64,000 bases of DNA from Agapetus fuscipes (taxonomy: Eukaryota; Arthropoda; Insecta; Trichoptera; Glossosomatidae). Positions 53,347 to 64,000 of the stretch are shown here, one piece after another. The stretch's first letter is position 1, and every line of letters starts with the position of its first letter. The translations under genes and the position numbers were made by a program. The DNA is taken from assembly GCA_951799405.1 (NCBI GenBank), contig OX637352.1, positions 12,286,820-12,350,819 of the forward strand. Reading direction: 5' to 3'. The notes below the pieces were generated by a model. It searched no databases and had not been told where the DNA came from. It saw only the letters and a list, made by a program, of their open reading frames with translations.

Positions 53347-53740
53347 TGTAACTATCGCCATTCCGCTAGGGTTGACCAGAGTCTCTGCATATTTGCCTCC
53401 ATTTTTTCCTATCCTTGCATACCTCTTTCAATTCATTCATATCCATCACCTTTCTCATGCCTACATTTCCTTCTTGGTGCATTCCATTCTTTCACAATTT
53501 CATCAATCTGATCCAACCATACTTTTTCGGTCTTTCCTTTACTCTTTTTCCTGTCACATTTCCTCTGTTTCCACACTTTGTAAGTCTTTCATCATCTATT
53601 CTGTCTACACGCCCAATCCATCTCATCACATTTTTTAGTACCTTTACTTTCACATCCTCTTTCAACTTGCAATTATCTTTTACACATGCCTCAAAACACT
53701 TTATTTGTCATTCTTTCGACGTGTCCTAGCCATTGGAGTC
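53347..53740 (-). mobile_element. LINE ORF C-terminal region
   Basis: Minus strand: VLKNVMRWIGRVDRIDDERL, GKRVKERPKKYGWIRLM, then MNELKEVCKDRKKWRQICRD, with a frame break between. It keeps the same ending as LINE-A with more upstream sequence, so it may represent the parent ORF. Confidence 0.8.
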
Positions 53741-53749
53741 GGCAAATAT

Positions 53750-54235
53750 GCCATCTTTCGTTCTGTCATGTGTCGTTATGTCATGTGTCATTCTGTTATG
53801 TCGCACGTTTAATAATAAAGAGCAATAACTCGAAAATTGGGAAAATCGAGATTGTGTAATAAAATGCAAGAACAATGCGAGAAGAATAGGTAGAATGCGA
53901 CAGCCGTTTAATTTGGACGAACATGACCGAGATAAAACATCGGTCGCCTTTTTCATCCCATACAAGTTGTACTGGTTGTCTGAACTTCAAACGTGATTTC
54001 CCAATATTCTTATTTTTTGAGTTATTGTTCTTTAAGCGTGCGATGTGTCGTTCTGTCATGTGTCGTTGTCATTTGTCGTTACGTCAAGTGTCGTTCTGCC
54101 ATGTAGGTATCGTTCTTTCATGTGCCGTTCTGTCATGTGTCGTTGTCACTTGTCGTTATGTCATGTGTCGTTTTGCCACTGTGTCGTTTAGTCACTGTTC
54201 CGTTCTATCCTGTCACCGTTGTATACTCGGGATAG
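53750..54235. repeat. TGTCGTTCTGTCA-type minisatellite, split by MITE-M
   Basis: Irregular units such as gtgtcgttctgtcat, gtgtcgttatgtcat and gtgtcgttgtcact occupy 53755-53801 and 54043-54230. The MITE-M (53802-54042) with ATGT on both sides interrupts the array. Confidence 0.85.
53802..54042. mobile_element. MITE-M in a minisatellite
   Basis: 241 bp; ends CGCACGTTTAATAATAAAGA / TTGTTCTTTAAGCGTGCG, ATGT duplication (53798-53801, 54043-54046). Confidence 0.93.
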
Positions 54236-54454
54236 AGATTTATACGATTGCCGAGGTATCATTGTGTTTACACCTAACCGTTATCAGGAAATGAGAAAAC
54301 TTTAGAGTGTCATTATTTGAGAAGAAGGAATATTTTATAAACGCCGTTCCCCTCACTTAACGAACAACTAATGACGCCATTCATCATTATCAGCCACTTA
54401 TCAGCCATTGCAAATTTATAAATAATTTATTTATATTTATAATAATTTGTCGTG

Positions 54455-54730
54455 TGTGTGTGTTCCTTGACTTATAGGTTGGTATGCGGCTGACCACCCA
54501 TGCTGTAAAAATGGTTCACTTTGCCAATGTCACCCCTGTCTCAGGGAAGGACGGCAAGAGTTGCAGGGTGTATGTCCATTTGAGATTTGGTTTTTATGTT
54601 GTAGGTTCACATGAGGCATGTGCAAGCGCGAACTTGTACGTGTCTGGTTGTGAGAATGCATGTAATGTGAATCTCCAATGTAACATATCTTTGCAACTTA
54701 GATTAGATTAGATTAGATTAGATTAGATTT
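54455..54730 (+). mobile_element. LINE-A, young copy
   Basis: Sense: tgttccttgacttataggttgg to four gatta units at 54702-54725. Close to the 41011 and 6938 copies. Confidence 0.92.
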
Positions 54731-54934
54731 GTTTTATTCTTGCTCGGTGAAGTGTTAAAAAAAGAGTACAAAGGTGTAAAAAACAATAAGATCCTAAATA
54801 TCCCTCGGCTGTGGGGCGTTACCCATAGTAAATTCCCTAAAATCAGGGATTTTTTTATAGTTTACAGCATTTAGCGGGTCAAACATGACACCAACTATTT
54901 ATTATTTTTTCAAAAAATATTACAAAGAAATACA

Positions 54935-55146
54935 CTAAATCTAAATCTAAGCTGCAAAGATATGTATCATTTGAGATTCATATTAAATGCATTCCTACAA
55001 GCAGACACGCATAATTTCGCGCTCACACATGCCGCATGTGGACCTACAATATAAAAAACCCAATCTCAAATGAACATAAGCAACTCTTGCCGACCTTCCC
55101 TAAAACAGGGGTGACATTGGCAAAGTGAACCATTTTTTACAGTATT
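54935..55146 (-). mobile_element. LINE-A copy
   Basis: Antisense: aatctaaatctaagctgcaa to aaagtgaaccattttttacag. Confidence 0.88.
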
Positions 55147-55149
55147 TTT

Positions 55150-55555
55150 TTAAGTAGGTAGTAGTTTTTTACACACAAATGAGTATTTAATTCTAGAGCA
55201 TATTTATTGTTTTAAAGTAAACACGTTAAATTACTTTAAAAGCAGAATTTCTTGTATATAAATATACGTATATACTCGGATAAACGTCAACTTGAATCAA
55301 TGTTTTGAGACTGGCAATATTATATACTCTTTAAATAATTTCGCAGATTTAACCAATTTAATAGATTAATTATATTATTTTGTATCAAAACGACGTCCTT
55401 ACAATATGCGGAAAGAGTTTAGACTGGTTTAGACTTTTTTAACCTCCAAAATATTTGACAGATAAAAAAGTTTTGTATCGATGAGAGACTAGCGCCTCTG
55501 GCGTTCAGATTTGGAAGCAATCCGGCTGGATGACGACAGTTTTTTTCGCGCCCTT
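55150..55555. other. unassigned AT-rich DNA
   Basis: No repeat family or coding signal seen between the LINE-A copy and repeat H. Confidence 0.45.
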
Positions 55556-55559
55556 TTCA

Positions 55560-56017
55560 ATGTTCCGTACCCTGATTACGAGTTGCAAAACTTGAGTAAA
55601 GTAAAGTTTACGGAAAGAATTTACGCACGCATGTAGAGGAAATCAAAAAAAAATATGGAAGTTCGTGTTGCCATTTACGCTCACTGGAGACGCTGTTAAA
55701 TCTTTTCGTGACGATTATTCAACTTTTTTACTTCACCCAACTACAGTCGTCCTCTTATTGCTTGCTTATCTTATGTCCATCTGTACCCTGAGTACCTACG
55801 AGTTGCAAAACTTGAGTAAAGTAAAGTTTACGGAAAGTATTAAAGAGTGGTTTTCCCGAAAATCTGCCGTTTTTGTTTGTTTGAACTTGATTTTCTTCAT
55901 CACTGTAACTCTTTTGCTAAAACCATAAAGTGTAAGAAACAAAAACGGCAGATTTTGGGGAAAATCACTCTTTAATACTTTCTGTAAACTTTACTTTACT
56001 CAAGTTTTGCAACTCGT
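55560..56017. repeat. repeat H, duplicated and folded back
   Basis: gagttgcaaaacttgagtaaag occurs at 55581 and 55800 as direct repeats, and its complement at about 55997-56017. Arms 55798-55885 and 55938-56017 surround gaacttgattttcttcatc. Related to 39000-39200. Confidence 0.8.
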
Positions 56018-56779
56018 ACTAAGGGTACTCATATTAAATCTTTCGTCAAATTTACGAAGTGTTAATTTATTTTTAAGTTTATTTTAATTGTAGCTCATTA
56101 AAAAATACAATTCTGCTTACGATTTATTTATTAATTTTCAGTAAGGTTATTGATTGAGGGTATGAGATATTTGAATATTATTATATAGAAGCGCTTGGTC
56201 ACATTGCACGTTGAATTTCCACGGATGACACAGCCCTGATCATGAAACGCTTTCAAGGCGGAAAATTTCGACAGCTGCATGTTCCCAGGCTCATCGAAAC
56301 GCAGGGTTGTCCAATGCATTGAAATAATATTGAAAAAATAAATAAAACAAACGTTTTTTTATAATTTTGTACATCGATGAATCCATTCTATGATCGGACT
56401 CGGCATAAAATTAGGCCCGGTATATTGAACTGTTGTAATATTTTAGTTAACTATTACTTGAACTTTTATTCAAAATACTCAATCTCGAGTTAACTAAAAC
56501 CGAACATTACCTAAGTATGAAACCATGCCCCCAAATCTTGGAAATAATTAAAATGCCATTCAAAAGCTTTAAAACAAACAACTATTCATAAAAATCATAT
56601 GCCTTCATAACCTTCATTAAGCTAGAAAACGAGACAAAAAATGTTCAGTTTGCAACAATTTTGATGTATCCTTACATTAAAAAAGAACAGCTGCTGTCAG
56701 TGAAGCGCCGCCATCTTGAAAATCGAAAGTTAAAGTTAAAGTTAAAGTAACTAAATTTAGAAATTAGATGTTTTATCAA

Positions 56780-56885
56780 TCAACTGCAGGCTGAAGATGA
56801 CTGAACACAGCAGCCAATTGACAGGAATGGAGAGGATTCTAGGAGGCCTACGTCCAGGAGTGGACGGAGAAAGACTGAGGAGGAA
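56780..56885 (+). mobile_element. LINE ORF end fragment
   Basis: Reads EWRGF, stop, EAYVQEWTEKD, stop, a frequent closing motif of RTE-like LINEs. Confidence 0.65.
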
Positions 56886-57126
56886 GGTTTTTTCTCCTCG
56901 GTAAGATGTTTAGCTTAGTGTGTAGCTTAGTTGCGTTGCGTTTTATGAATATATGCATACACAGGAAATCATTTCCATTACTTTTTATAGATAAGAAACA
57001 AAAAATATACATTACCGTTTTCGGTTCTCTAAAATTCTAAGATAGATATTTTCTCTGCAAGCAAACGTCACAAATCTATGTGACAATGGTCCTTAGCAAC
57101 CAATAATTAAATGCTTATTTACAATT

Positions 57127-57576
57127 ATGATAACTACACAGTTAGCTACTTTTCGGATATTAGACAGTGAGCCGGACATGTAGCACGTGCAGAGGACTCC
57201 AGGATCATCAGAACTGTCTTGGATGGTGCCCCCTCAGGTGTTAGACCACTCGGACGTCCCAGGATGCGGTGGGCAGACAACGTTGAAGCCGACGCCGAAG
57301 TTCTGGGAGTGAGGGGACCATGGAGGGAAGCAGCACAAGACAGAGAGTCCTGGAGGATTGTGGTGCGGGAGGCCCTGAGCCTTCAAGGCTAGTGAGCCGA
57401 AGAAAGTAAAGTAAAAAGGATATTAGACGGTAGTTATGGGAGCACTTACATCGTTCTCGACTTTTTGTTGGCGACGTAGCCAACGTCTTCAGGTGACACT
57501 CGCTCGTCATCAACGAAACGTCGAGAATGATGTTAGTTCTCCCATAACGGTTTGTTTAATAAACCTAACTGTGTAG
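57127..57576. mobile_element. inverted-repeat element split by a LINE end
   Basis: ataactacacagttag / ctaactgtgtagttat outer ends and gttatgggagcacttacatc / gatgttagttctcccataac inner arms, with gacgtagccaacgtcttcag at the centre. The LINE insertion at 57166-57417 separates the left outer end from the rest. Confidence 0.8.
57166..57417 (+). mobile_element. LINE C-terminal end with target duplication
   Basis: Reads SRIIRTVLDGAPSGVRPLGR, PRMRWADNVEADAEVLGVRG, PWREAAQDRESWRIVVREAL, SLQG stop, then aagaaagtaaagtaaaaa. The 11-bp ggatattagac flanks it on both sides (57155-57165, 57418-57428). Confidence 0.9.
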
Positions 57577-58244
57577 TTATTTTAATTGTTAATACGTCAA
57601 AATACCGTAATTTTAACCTGAATCTAACAATTAATTACTTGTTTGCATTTTCCCTAGAAACCCGGCCGTTTGATGAACCATTCTTTTGTCTATGGAAATT
57701 CTGACGAGTCTATTCAAAAACGATTTGTAAACATATTTGTGGCATTAAAAAAACTGATAGCTTACAGTTTACCTATCATAAACTGGACTGTTGAAAGTTA
57801 TCAATAATTCAAACAAATTCCATTTTCTGCAAGTCACTTTGAATTTACAGAAAATTGTTTTGCCAACTCGACCCCATTCCACAATACCTAAATAATTCAG
57901 GGCCATGAATTTTCTTTTGTGTACACACTCTGAATTCAAATTTTCGTTCTTTAATTCTTAATTTGAATATCTCTGCAAACAGCTGAAAACTTTTCCCACC
58001 AATCAGACGCCGGCAAAATATGGCTGCCGCGGTGTTTCTATTGGAACACGTCTCATTCAAATATAAATACCTACCTACATTATTATTAATTTTCTTGACA
58101 AAAATGTACTTTATTGAAGGTTTGAAATAATCGACTAGGCACAAAAGGACTAAGGACGAATTCGAATTTAGTTTTTTTTTCTAGATGGACAAATGTCACA
58201 CTTGAATGGGACTTCACTCCCTAGCAACCAATAATAAATATTTT

Positions 58245-58400
58245 TTTAAATAGATTTGTGAAGAGGAATGCAATGCACCCACCTGGTCAGTTTGCCTTTA
58301 TGCGAAAGCGGAAGCTTGTGTGCATGCAATGACATCTATTGAACCGGGGTCGATAGGACACGGTGCGGACCGGGTTCGAACCGGCGTTAGTGTAAATTAC
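58245..58400 (-). mobile_element. SINE-D copy
   Basis: Antisense: aaatagatttgtgaagagg, atgacatctattgaaccggg and head gggttcgaaccggcg. Confidence 0.78.
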
Positions 58401-58724
58401 GCATTTAATTCAAGTGCAAACGCCTTTTTCTTGACAAATTTGTTTGCAATTCCCTAGCAGTCCAGCTGCGTGAGGTCACAGTTTTTCCTCTGCCAATTCA
58501 TACGCGGATCTCATTCAATAATTATAAACACGAAACTTTGCGACATCACACAGCTGTTTCGCTAGGGAAAATGCAAATATTTATTTTGCTGTTCGTTGCT
58601 TAGGAACCTTATCACTTAAACTTAGCTAATCTGTAAAGTCTGGCGCTCTCTTAAGGCGACGACCAAGCTCGTAGAGTCTTGATGTGTTATCTACAGGAAA
58701 AAAACGCTAACCAAATAAACTAAC

Positions 58725-58925
58725 AACTGAGACATATCTATGGACCAAAACATTAAATTAATGCACCGTTTTTTCCCTTTTTTCTACGAGGTAAAACACT
58801 AAACTATTTTATTAAATTTAGTTCATTTACTATGGGAAGTTACTCCCAATAAAAAATAATAACCACGATTTCTCAAATCAGTGTATAAGACTTACTTATT
58901 CAGTTTTACCTTTAAGATATCGATA
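58725..58925. repeat. copy related to 33372-33648
   Basis: Shares ccacgatttctcaaatcag, attcagttttacctttaag and atcgataat with the inverted-repeat element at 33.4 kb. Confidence 0.6.
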
Positions 58926-58939
58926 ATATTTGAAAATAT

Positions 58940-59232
58940 AACCGGTCCGTAGTCCGGGTGGTAACACTTCGGACTCGTAACTGGAAGGTCGTGGGTTCGA
59001 ATCCCAGCTTAGCACAAAAAATATACCATTTATATTTTCAAATTTGCTCTTCGCTGGGTTGAAAAATTCATAAACCTTTACCAAAGACCGGTCATCAAAA
59101 GGTCCATCCAGCCTTACAACAACTGGGTCTTGCTTGAGAATTGGCGCTTTCTACAGCGACGACCAAGCTCGCAGAGGGCTCTTGAGGTGTGATACACACA
59201 AAAACAGCGCTCACCAAATAAATCAGCCTAAT
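58940..59232 (+). mobile_element. SINE-B, complete
   Basis: Sense: accggtccgtagtccgggtgg (A box), gtgggttcgaatcccagc (B box), body gctcttcgctgggttgaaaa, tail gaggtgtgatacacacaaaa and accaaataaatcagcctaat. No 5S module. Confidence 0.93.
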
Positions 59233-59249
59233 TTAATTTTTTTAATAAA

Positions 59250-59336
59250 TGATATATCTTTTGTTCCGCTGGGAATCGAAACAACGACCTTCCGATTACG
59301 AGTCAGAAGCGGTTACCACAAGACTACAGACCGGTC
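59250..59336 (-). mobile_element. SINE-B head fragment
   Basis: Antisense: gttccgctgggaatcgaaac to ggttaccacaagactacag. Confidence 0.8.
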
Positions 59337-59337
59337 A

Positions 59338-59457
59338 AAATCTAATCTAATCTAAGTTGCAAAATATAAGTAACATTAGAGATTCACATTATACGCATTT
59401 TCACAAAACAGACATGTTTAAGTTCGCGCTTAAACATGCCGCATGTAGTCCTACAAT
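59338..59457 (-). mobile_element. LINE-A tail fragment
   Basis: aatctaatctaatctaagttgc to ccgcatgtagtcctacaa; abuts the next copy. Confidence 0.82.
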
Positions 59458-59650
59458 ATCTAATCTAATCTATGCTGCAATAATATATATCATTTAAGAT
59501 TTATATCAAGTGCATTCTCACAAGCAGTCATGTATAATTTCGCGTGCACATGCCGCATGTGGACCTACATTATAAGAACCCGAATCTCAAATGAACATAC
59601 ACCCTGCAACTCCTGCCGACCTTCCCTGAAACAGGGGTGACATTGGCAAA
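59458..59650 (-). mobile_element. LINE-A copy
   Basis: tctaatctaatctatgctgc to aaacaggggtgacattggc. Confidence 0.87.
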
Positions 59651-59912
59651 TGATGATGAAAGAATGATGAACCGGTCGACGATGACGATGTACTAACAAC
59701 TGAGACATCGATTGGATGTAAGTTAGTGGGTATTTCGATGCATGTAAATTAAAAATGTAAAAAGTCCCTAAACTAGGACATAAAAGTAACATTTCTACTG
59801 TATCTATAATTAAAAAACTTGGTTACAAAATTATCAAGACGCATGGAATATTATATGTAAGTACTATTAAAACAATGCATCGTACAAGGGTGTAATTATT
59901 GACTTATGATAT

Positions 59913-60503
59913 CCGTCAGATGCGGTTAAGACCCTGGTGAGTGCGTTTGTGATGTCTCGGATTGATTATTGCTCAACGCTTTATAGTGGTCAGCCAAAGA
60001 AGCATTTCAACCGCTTTCAATCTGTGTTAAATTCAGCAGCACGGCTCATATTCGGGATATCCAAATTCGCTCACATCACTCCGCTGTTAAAAAAACTACA
60101 CTGGCTTCGCTTCCCGGAGAGGGTGGTCTACCGTGTTTGTCTGATGGTATATAAAGCCATCAATGGCGTGGCTCCACCTTATCTGACTGACATGATTTCG
60201 CCTGTTGAGATGGGTGTGAGGAGGCAGACACTCAGATCTGCGGGCGATGGTGCAATCAATTTGGTTCAGCCGCACCGTCAGATCCGTACAAATTTTGGAG
60301 ACCGTGCTTTCTGTGTTGCGGGTCCGGTGGAGTGGAACAGACTGCCACCCGGAGTGAAGAACTCCAAATCTATGGGCATATTTCGCGGAGTTCTCAAGAC
60401 GCACCTTTTCAAAAAGTCTTATCCGTGATCTGAGAGGGCCCTTGAGGTGTGACACACACAAAAGCGGCGCTCTCTTATCATGTGCAATTAAAAATAAATA
60501 AGC

Positions 60504-60545
<42 letters not shown>
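59913..60545 (+). mobile_element. CR1-like LINE, 5'-truncated, intact ORF end
   Basis: An open frame ends at the stop 60426-60428. It reads TLVSAFVMSRIDYCSTLYSG, QSVLNSAARLIFGISKFAHI, LHWLRFPERVVYRVCLMVYK, NGVAPPYLTDM, RAFCVAGPVEWNRLPPGVKN and HLFKKSYP: the post-RT end of CR1/L2/jockey-type ORFs. The 3' UTR (gagggcccttgaggtgtgac, acacacaaaagcggcgctct, aaaataaataagcctgat) runs into a (TA)n tail. Other copies: 9005-9300, 43022-43342, 63807-63905. The SINE-B tail resembles this UTR. Confidence 0.93.
60509..60544. repeat. (TA)n microsatellite
   Basis: About 36 bp of alternating TA forming the 3' tail of the CR1-like LINE. Confidence 0.95.
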
Positions 60546-60546
<1 letters not shown>

Positions 60547-60639
60547 GTGGACTAGAAATGATCACATTTTTTACAATTTCTACAATTTTTTGTGGCGGAA
60601 GGCCTTCCCGATGGTCGTGACCCGACCCAGCAGAGATTC

Positions 60640-60735
60640 TAGATCTACCTGTTCGTCCACTATGGGAAACTCTCACTTCAACTGAAGTGGTTGGCTTAAG
60701 GCCGGCTCTCTTACCTGCGAAAATAAAAAGGTTAC
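60640..60735 (+). mobile_element. SINE-C fragment
   Basis: cttcaactgaagtggttggc, ttaaggccggctctcttacc, gcgaaaataaaaaggttac. Confidence 0.7.
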
Positions 60736-60752
60736 CATCGTCATATCATTAT

Positions 60753-61090
60753 TGTCGGTGTTATGGCCAAGGGGGCCTAGTGGGCTGATCTTTCTAGCGT
60801 GTTTGGAATAGAGCAACGTTGGTTCGATCCCCGCCTGGGTGATTTGACCATAACTTTGACCCTGGTTCAACAGATGTTATTGGGCAATTATAAATTAATA
60901 ATTCATTAAAATAAACAATAATGGGTTATTAATTATGCGTGTCTGCTTGTGGGAATGCATTTAATATGAATCTCAAATGATACATATCTTTGCAGCTTAG
61001 ATTTAGATTTAGAATCGATGATATCAATACCGGTTTCTGGCCAGGCAGAATTGGTTGGTGAATTGTATTCCTCTTCACAAATCTTTTTTT
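60753..61090 (+). mobile_element. SINE-D with LINE-A inserted
   Basis: Head gttatggccaagggggcc, ggttcgatccccgcctggg, body gttcaacagatgttattggg; LINE-A piece 60937-61015; then ggtttctggccaggcagaat and ttcacaaatctttttttttt. Confidence 0.88.
60937..61015 (+). mobile_element. short LINE-A inside SINE-D
   Basis: gcgtgtctgcttgtgggaat to cagcttagatttagattta, a very short 3' end. Confidence 0.85.
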
Positions 61091-61099
61091 TTTTAAAAA

Positions 61100-61155
61100 G
61101 AATATGGGACGCAGCAAGAAGTTGTACAATATGTGCAGCTTAGTCACGTTTAAGT
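61100..61155 (+). mobile_element. SINE-C 3' end fragment
   Basis: acgcagcaagaagttgtac, gtgcagcttagtcacg. Confidence 0.6.
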
Positions 61156-61159
61156 GTTT

Positions 61160-62190
61160 GTCAACGTGTCGGTGAGTCGGCCATTTTAATTGTCTCCGAC
61201 ATATGACATATGACATTCAACAGACTCCGACTTCAAACGATAAGTTGGTGGGATCATCATTTATGTATAAAACTGGACATGATAGTGTGTGTTGTATATC
61301 GACGGTTAAAAAATAAGCGACATTTTGATCAAATTGAGTTATGAATGCTATCCTACTTGAAATTTTCCGCTCTTTCTAATGCGCTAACTCCCATAGCTCT
61401 ACGACGATTTTTTGTTGTTGTTGTTTATGCCCAAGCAAACAACTGCATTTTAGAAGTATGGTTTTGGTGTAACCGATAAGATTTTGGCCATTTTTGTCTC
61501 AAAGGCGCTTGTGACATAAAAAAAAATTCGTAAAACCACATTAATAGGAATAACGATAAATGCCTTTATTTTTTTTTAGCTGTTTTGATTTTAAAGATAT
61601 GATGAGAAATATAAAAGCTATGCCATTTTTTTGCAATCTCAAACTATAAACCGCTCTCCTGAACAATTTAGTTTATGTCGCTTATGCCCTATTGCCTTTC
61701 AACCATCGCGTCGATATGGATACACATTTAAATTAGTTTTCCATACTATTGATATGTGGTCTTACTTACGTATTCTTACTAGAACTCTGATGGGGTGACA
61801 ATTATTTTTACGAAAATATTTTTATTTGGATGGAACTGGAACACCGTTCTTTTGTCTCTTTTCTATTTGATATATCCACATATTAAAGGATCTATCTATC
61901 AATCTAAGTTGCGAATAGGTTTATTGAATATTTTATCAAGACAAGCAATCGATCTTGATTTTATTTGTTAGGGTTTGGTGGTTCACACTGAGAAAGTCCA
62001 TTGTATTTATTTAAAAAAAATTAAAGAAAATTAAAAGAAAAGGTGAACTAAAACTGTTTTTTTTTTTTAAATAATTTTTATTTGATTATTTAGATACCTC
62101 AAAGCTAAGCGAAATTTGACAAGATGTAATGTTTTTTTAAAATTGTTTTTTGACCTCATTCGAACTTTGCAAAATTGGGTCAAACTGTTC
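61160..62190. other. unassigned DNA
   Basis: About 1 kb without a coding signal or a recognised repeat, apart from a tctatctatcaatctaagttgc trace of LINE-A near 61890. Confidence 0.5.
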
Positions 62191-62204
62191 TGATTTCCCA
62201 CAAA

Positions 62205-62440
62205 TGCTTTCCCACTTCATTGTTTATTTTAAACCCAAATAAAATAACGGTTAGGTTTACTCAGCCTACGCAATAAATGAGAACCATCAACCTCAGGAGA
62301 TGGGACACCTCCTCTTCAATAGAAGTGGTTGGCGTAAAGCCGGTCCCCTGCCTGTAAAAATAAATGGGTTCCACTCGCTACATACGACCCCGTCTAAGAA
62401 AACGCGGCAAGAAGGCACGCTATATGTGTAGTAGCGTTAT
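62205..62440 (+). mobile_element. SINE-C, head lost
   Basis: aaacccaaataaaataacgg, ctcagcctacgcaataaatg, gaagtggttggcgtaaagcc, aaatgggttccactcgctac and aacgcggcaagaaggcac. Confidence 0.85.
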
Positions 62441-62449
62441 AGAAAGCAT

Positions 62450-62668
62450 CTAATCTAATCTAATCTAATTTGCAGGGATATGTAACATTTAGGATTCATA
62501 TTATACATATATATTCTCACACCCTATAGATGTGAATCTACGACACAACAAACACATATCTCAAATGAACAAACACCCTGAAACTCTTGCCAACAGGGGG
62601 ACACTGGCAAAGTTAACTATTTTCTACAGCATGGGTGGTCAGTCGCACACCAGCCTATTAGTTACAGA
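62450..62668 (-). mobile_element. LINE-A copy
   Basis: Antisense: atctaatctaatctaatttgc to catgggtggtcagtcgcac. Confidence 0.85.
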
Positions 62669-62669
62669 A

Positions 62670-63400
62670 AATGATTCTTATATAATTATCAATCAAGAAG
62701 TAAAATAAAATACGTAAATATATATATATTTTTTTGAGCTCTGGTCACCCTAAAGTTCAAGTGGTAATGTCAAGGGGTGTGTCGGAATATTATTGTCACA
62801 GCCTTATTCCCACAAAGACAATATACCTACTGTGATCCACCTGGCCGCAGACAACATCACATTATAGCTTTAAACGTCAAAACAGATGCTACTTCTTTTA
62901 GTGTTGCAAGTGAACAAAAAAAAATCCATTTAAACAAGTGATGTGTGTTCGATTTTTAAAAACAGTTTTGTGAACATTTGAACATGGAACTCGTGTGAAT
63001 TATTGTTTTTAAATTTGAAATTTCAAATTTGGAATCTGTTTTGTTTTTTTTTAAAGCTGTACAACAAAAACCGTTTCCAAGGTAGGTAGTTTGATTAACG
63101 TTTTTGTAATATTTTTTTGCTGTTGTATTTTTATATCTGTTTTATTTTTATTTTAAATCTGTTTTTATTAAAATGAAAACGAGAAAAAGGTTGAATTTTT
63201 TTAAAGAGAAAAGATTCTATGCCGTTAATCAAAATTACTTCGTAAATATTTTTGTAGCAAAATGTATTTTATTTGTATGTTTATGTTAAACCCAATATTT
63301 GCTCAATGAAAACATGTATATTATTAAAATTTTATGTGTTTTTTCATTATGTAAAATTTGCAATCTCATACTAATTCATCAACAATTAAAAAACATCATC
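62670..63400. other. unassigned AT-rich DNA
   Basis: T-rich and A-rich runs only; no coding signal and no recognised repeat. Confidence 0.5.
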
Positions 63401-63404
63401 ACTT

Positions 63405-63488
63405 CAGCTTGCTGAGGAAGCTCATCGTAGACATGGGCGAAACGTCCGGAAACTCTAGCTCCTGCAGACCACGGGCATTAATCTTCAG
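63405..63488 (+). repeat. repeat G copy
   Basis: gctgaggaagctcatcgtag, acatgggcgaaacgtccgg, aaactctagctcctgcagac. Confidence 0.7.
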
Positions 63489-63539
63489 ATTTTTTTTTTT
63501 TGATAACGCGTTAAACTGTTGCGTTGTCTTCTAACACAA

Positions 63540-63660
63540 ATCCTAATACCGGCAAGGCTTACTCAGCGTTTACAAGAAATGAAAACTTCTTCCTTTGGGA
63601 GCAGGGAAATTACCACTTAAAATACAGGAGTTGGTCGTCTTAACTTTGAAAATAAATATT
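63540..63660 (+). mobile_element. SINE-C fragment
   Basis: aataccggcaaggcttactc, agcgtttacaagaaatgaaa, aggagttggtcgtcttaac. Diverged. Confidence 0.6.
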
Positions 63661-63806
63661 TTAAACAAGCCAAATTCAATCCTTTTGAGATTACATACTA
63701 CATATACTTGCATTTCAAAGAGGACTCATGCTAAACCGTGTCGGGTCTGAGCCGAGCTTTGGCCGTAGCTGTCAACTAATATTACGTATTATTATTATTA
63801 TATCAG

Positions 63807-63905
63807 GATAATTTATTTTAAATTACAAATGATAAGAGAGCACCGTTTTTGTGTGTGTCACACCTCAAGCGCCCCCTCCGATCATGGATAAGACTTTCTA
63901 AAAAG
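63807..63905 (-). mobile_element. CR1-like LINE 3' end
   Basis: Minus strand: agaaagtcttatccatgatc, gaggtgtgacacacacaaaa, ggtgctctcttatc and aaataaattatcctgat, matching the end of 59913-60545. Confidence 0.85.
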
Positions 63906-64000
63906 TATATTTTGTATGGACATACTCACTCTATACCGAGTGACGGACGAGCAACGGACAACGTATTTTTGGTGACTTGGTACTGCCGAAGCTAGGCTCA

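Noticed and set aside
54702..54728. Interstitial telomere repeat
   Set aside because: The units are GATTA/TTAGA-like rather than insect TTAGG, and they always sit at the end of LINE-A copies.

Overview
The window is eukaryotic nuclear DNA: AT-rich, with spliced genes and dense transposon debris. The encoded proteins (an HDAC3 N-terminus, an UNC119 and a CRAL-TRIO lipid-transfer protein) look arthropod, most like insect, and a moth or butterfly is my best guess. The species cannot be read from the sequence. Only three host genes are supported, all in the left 26 kb.

Layout. (1) 1-2.6 kb: the 5' part of HDAC3 on the minus strand, running off the left edge, with a LINE reverse-transcriptase fragment and short tandem arrays in its intron. 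(2) 3.4-6.0 kb: a complete three-exon UNC119 gene on the plus strand, divergent from HDAC3 across about 820 bp that probably holds both promoters. Exon 2 is preceded by four extra partial copies of its own acceptor end. (3) 6-20 kb: repeats plus a very AT-rich gene-free stretch. (4) 20.0-26.3 kb: a five-exon CRAL-TRIO gene on the minus strand, encoding 324 residues. (5) 26.3-64 kb: no host gene seen; almost wholly repeats and unassignable AT-rich DNA.

Repeat families (labels are mine). LINE-A: about 30 mostly 3'-end copies of about 250 bp, ending in a (TTAGA)n-type tail; longer copies carry the end of an ORF (..CKDRKKWR..). SINE-B: a tRNA-like head, a body, and a 3' tail matching the 3' end of a CR1-like LINE; two copies carry a 5S rRNA-like module in front. 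SINE-C and SINE-D: two further tRNA-headed SINE-like families. MITE-F and MITE-M: inverted-repeat elements. There are also five short hAT-like elements with 8-bp target duplications or near-duplications, two PIF/Harbinger-like MITEs with TTA duplications, and foldbacks carrying a THAP-like peptide. Many insertions are nested, which gives relative ages.

The three host genes have no evident functional link: a chromatin deacetylase, a chaperone for acylated proteins, and a lipid-transfer protein. The strongest oddities are tandem microduplications that copy splice junctions in both HDAC3 and UNC119, and the composite 5S-tRNA-LINE-tail SINE. Boundaries of old repeats are approximate (about 10-30 bp), and all family calls come from reading the sequence, without database searches.
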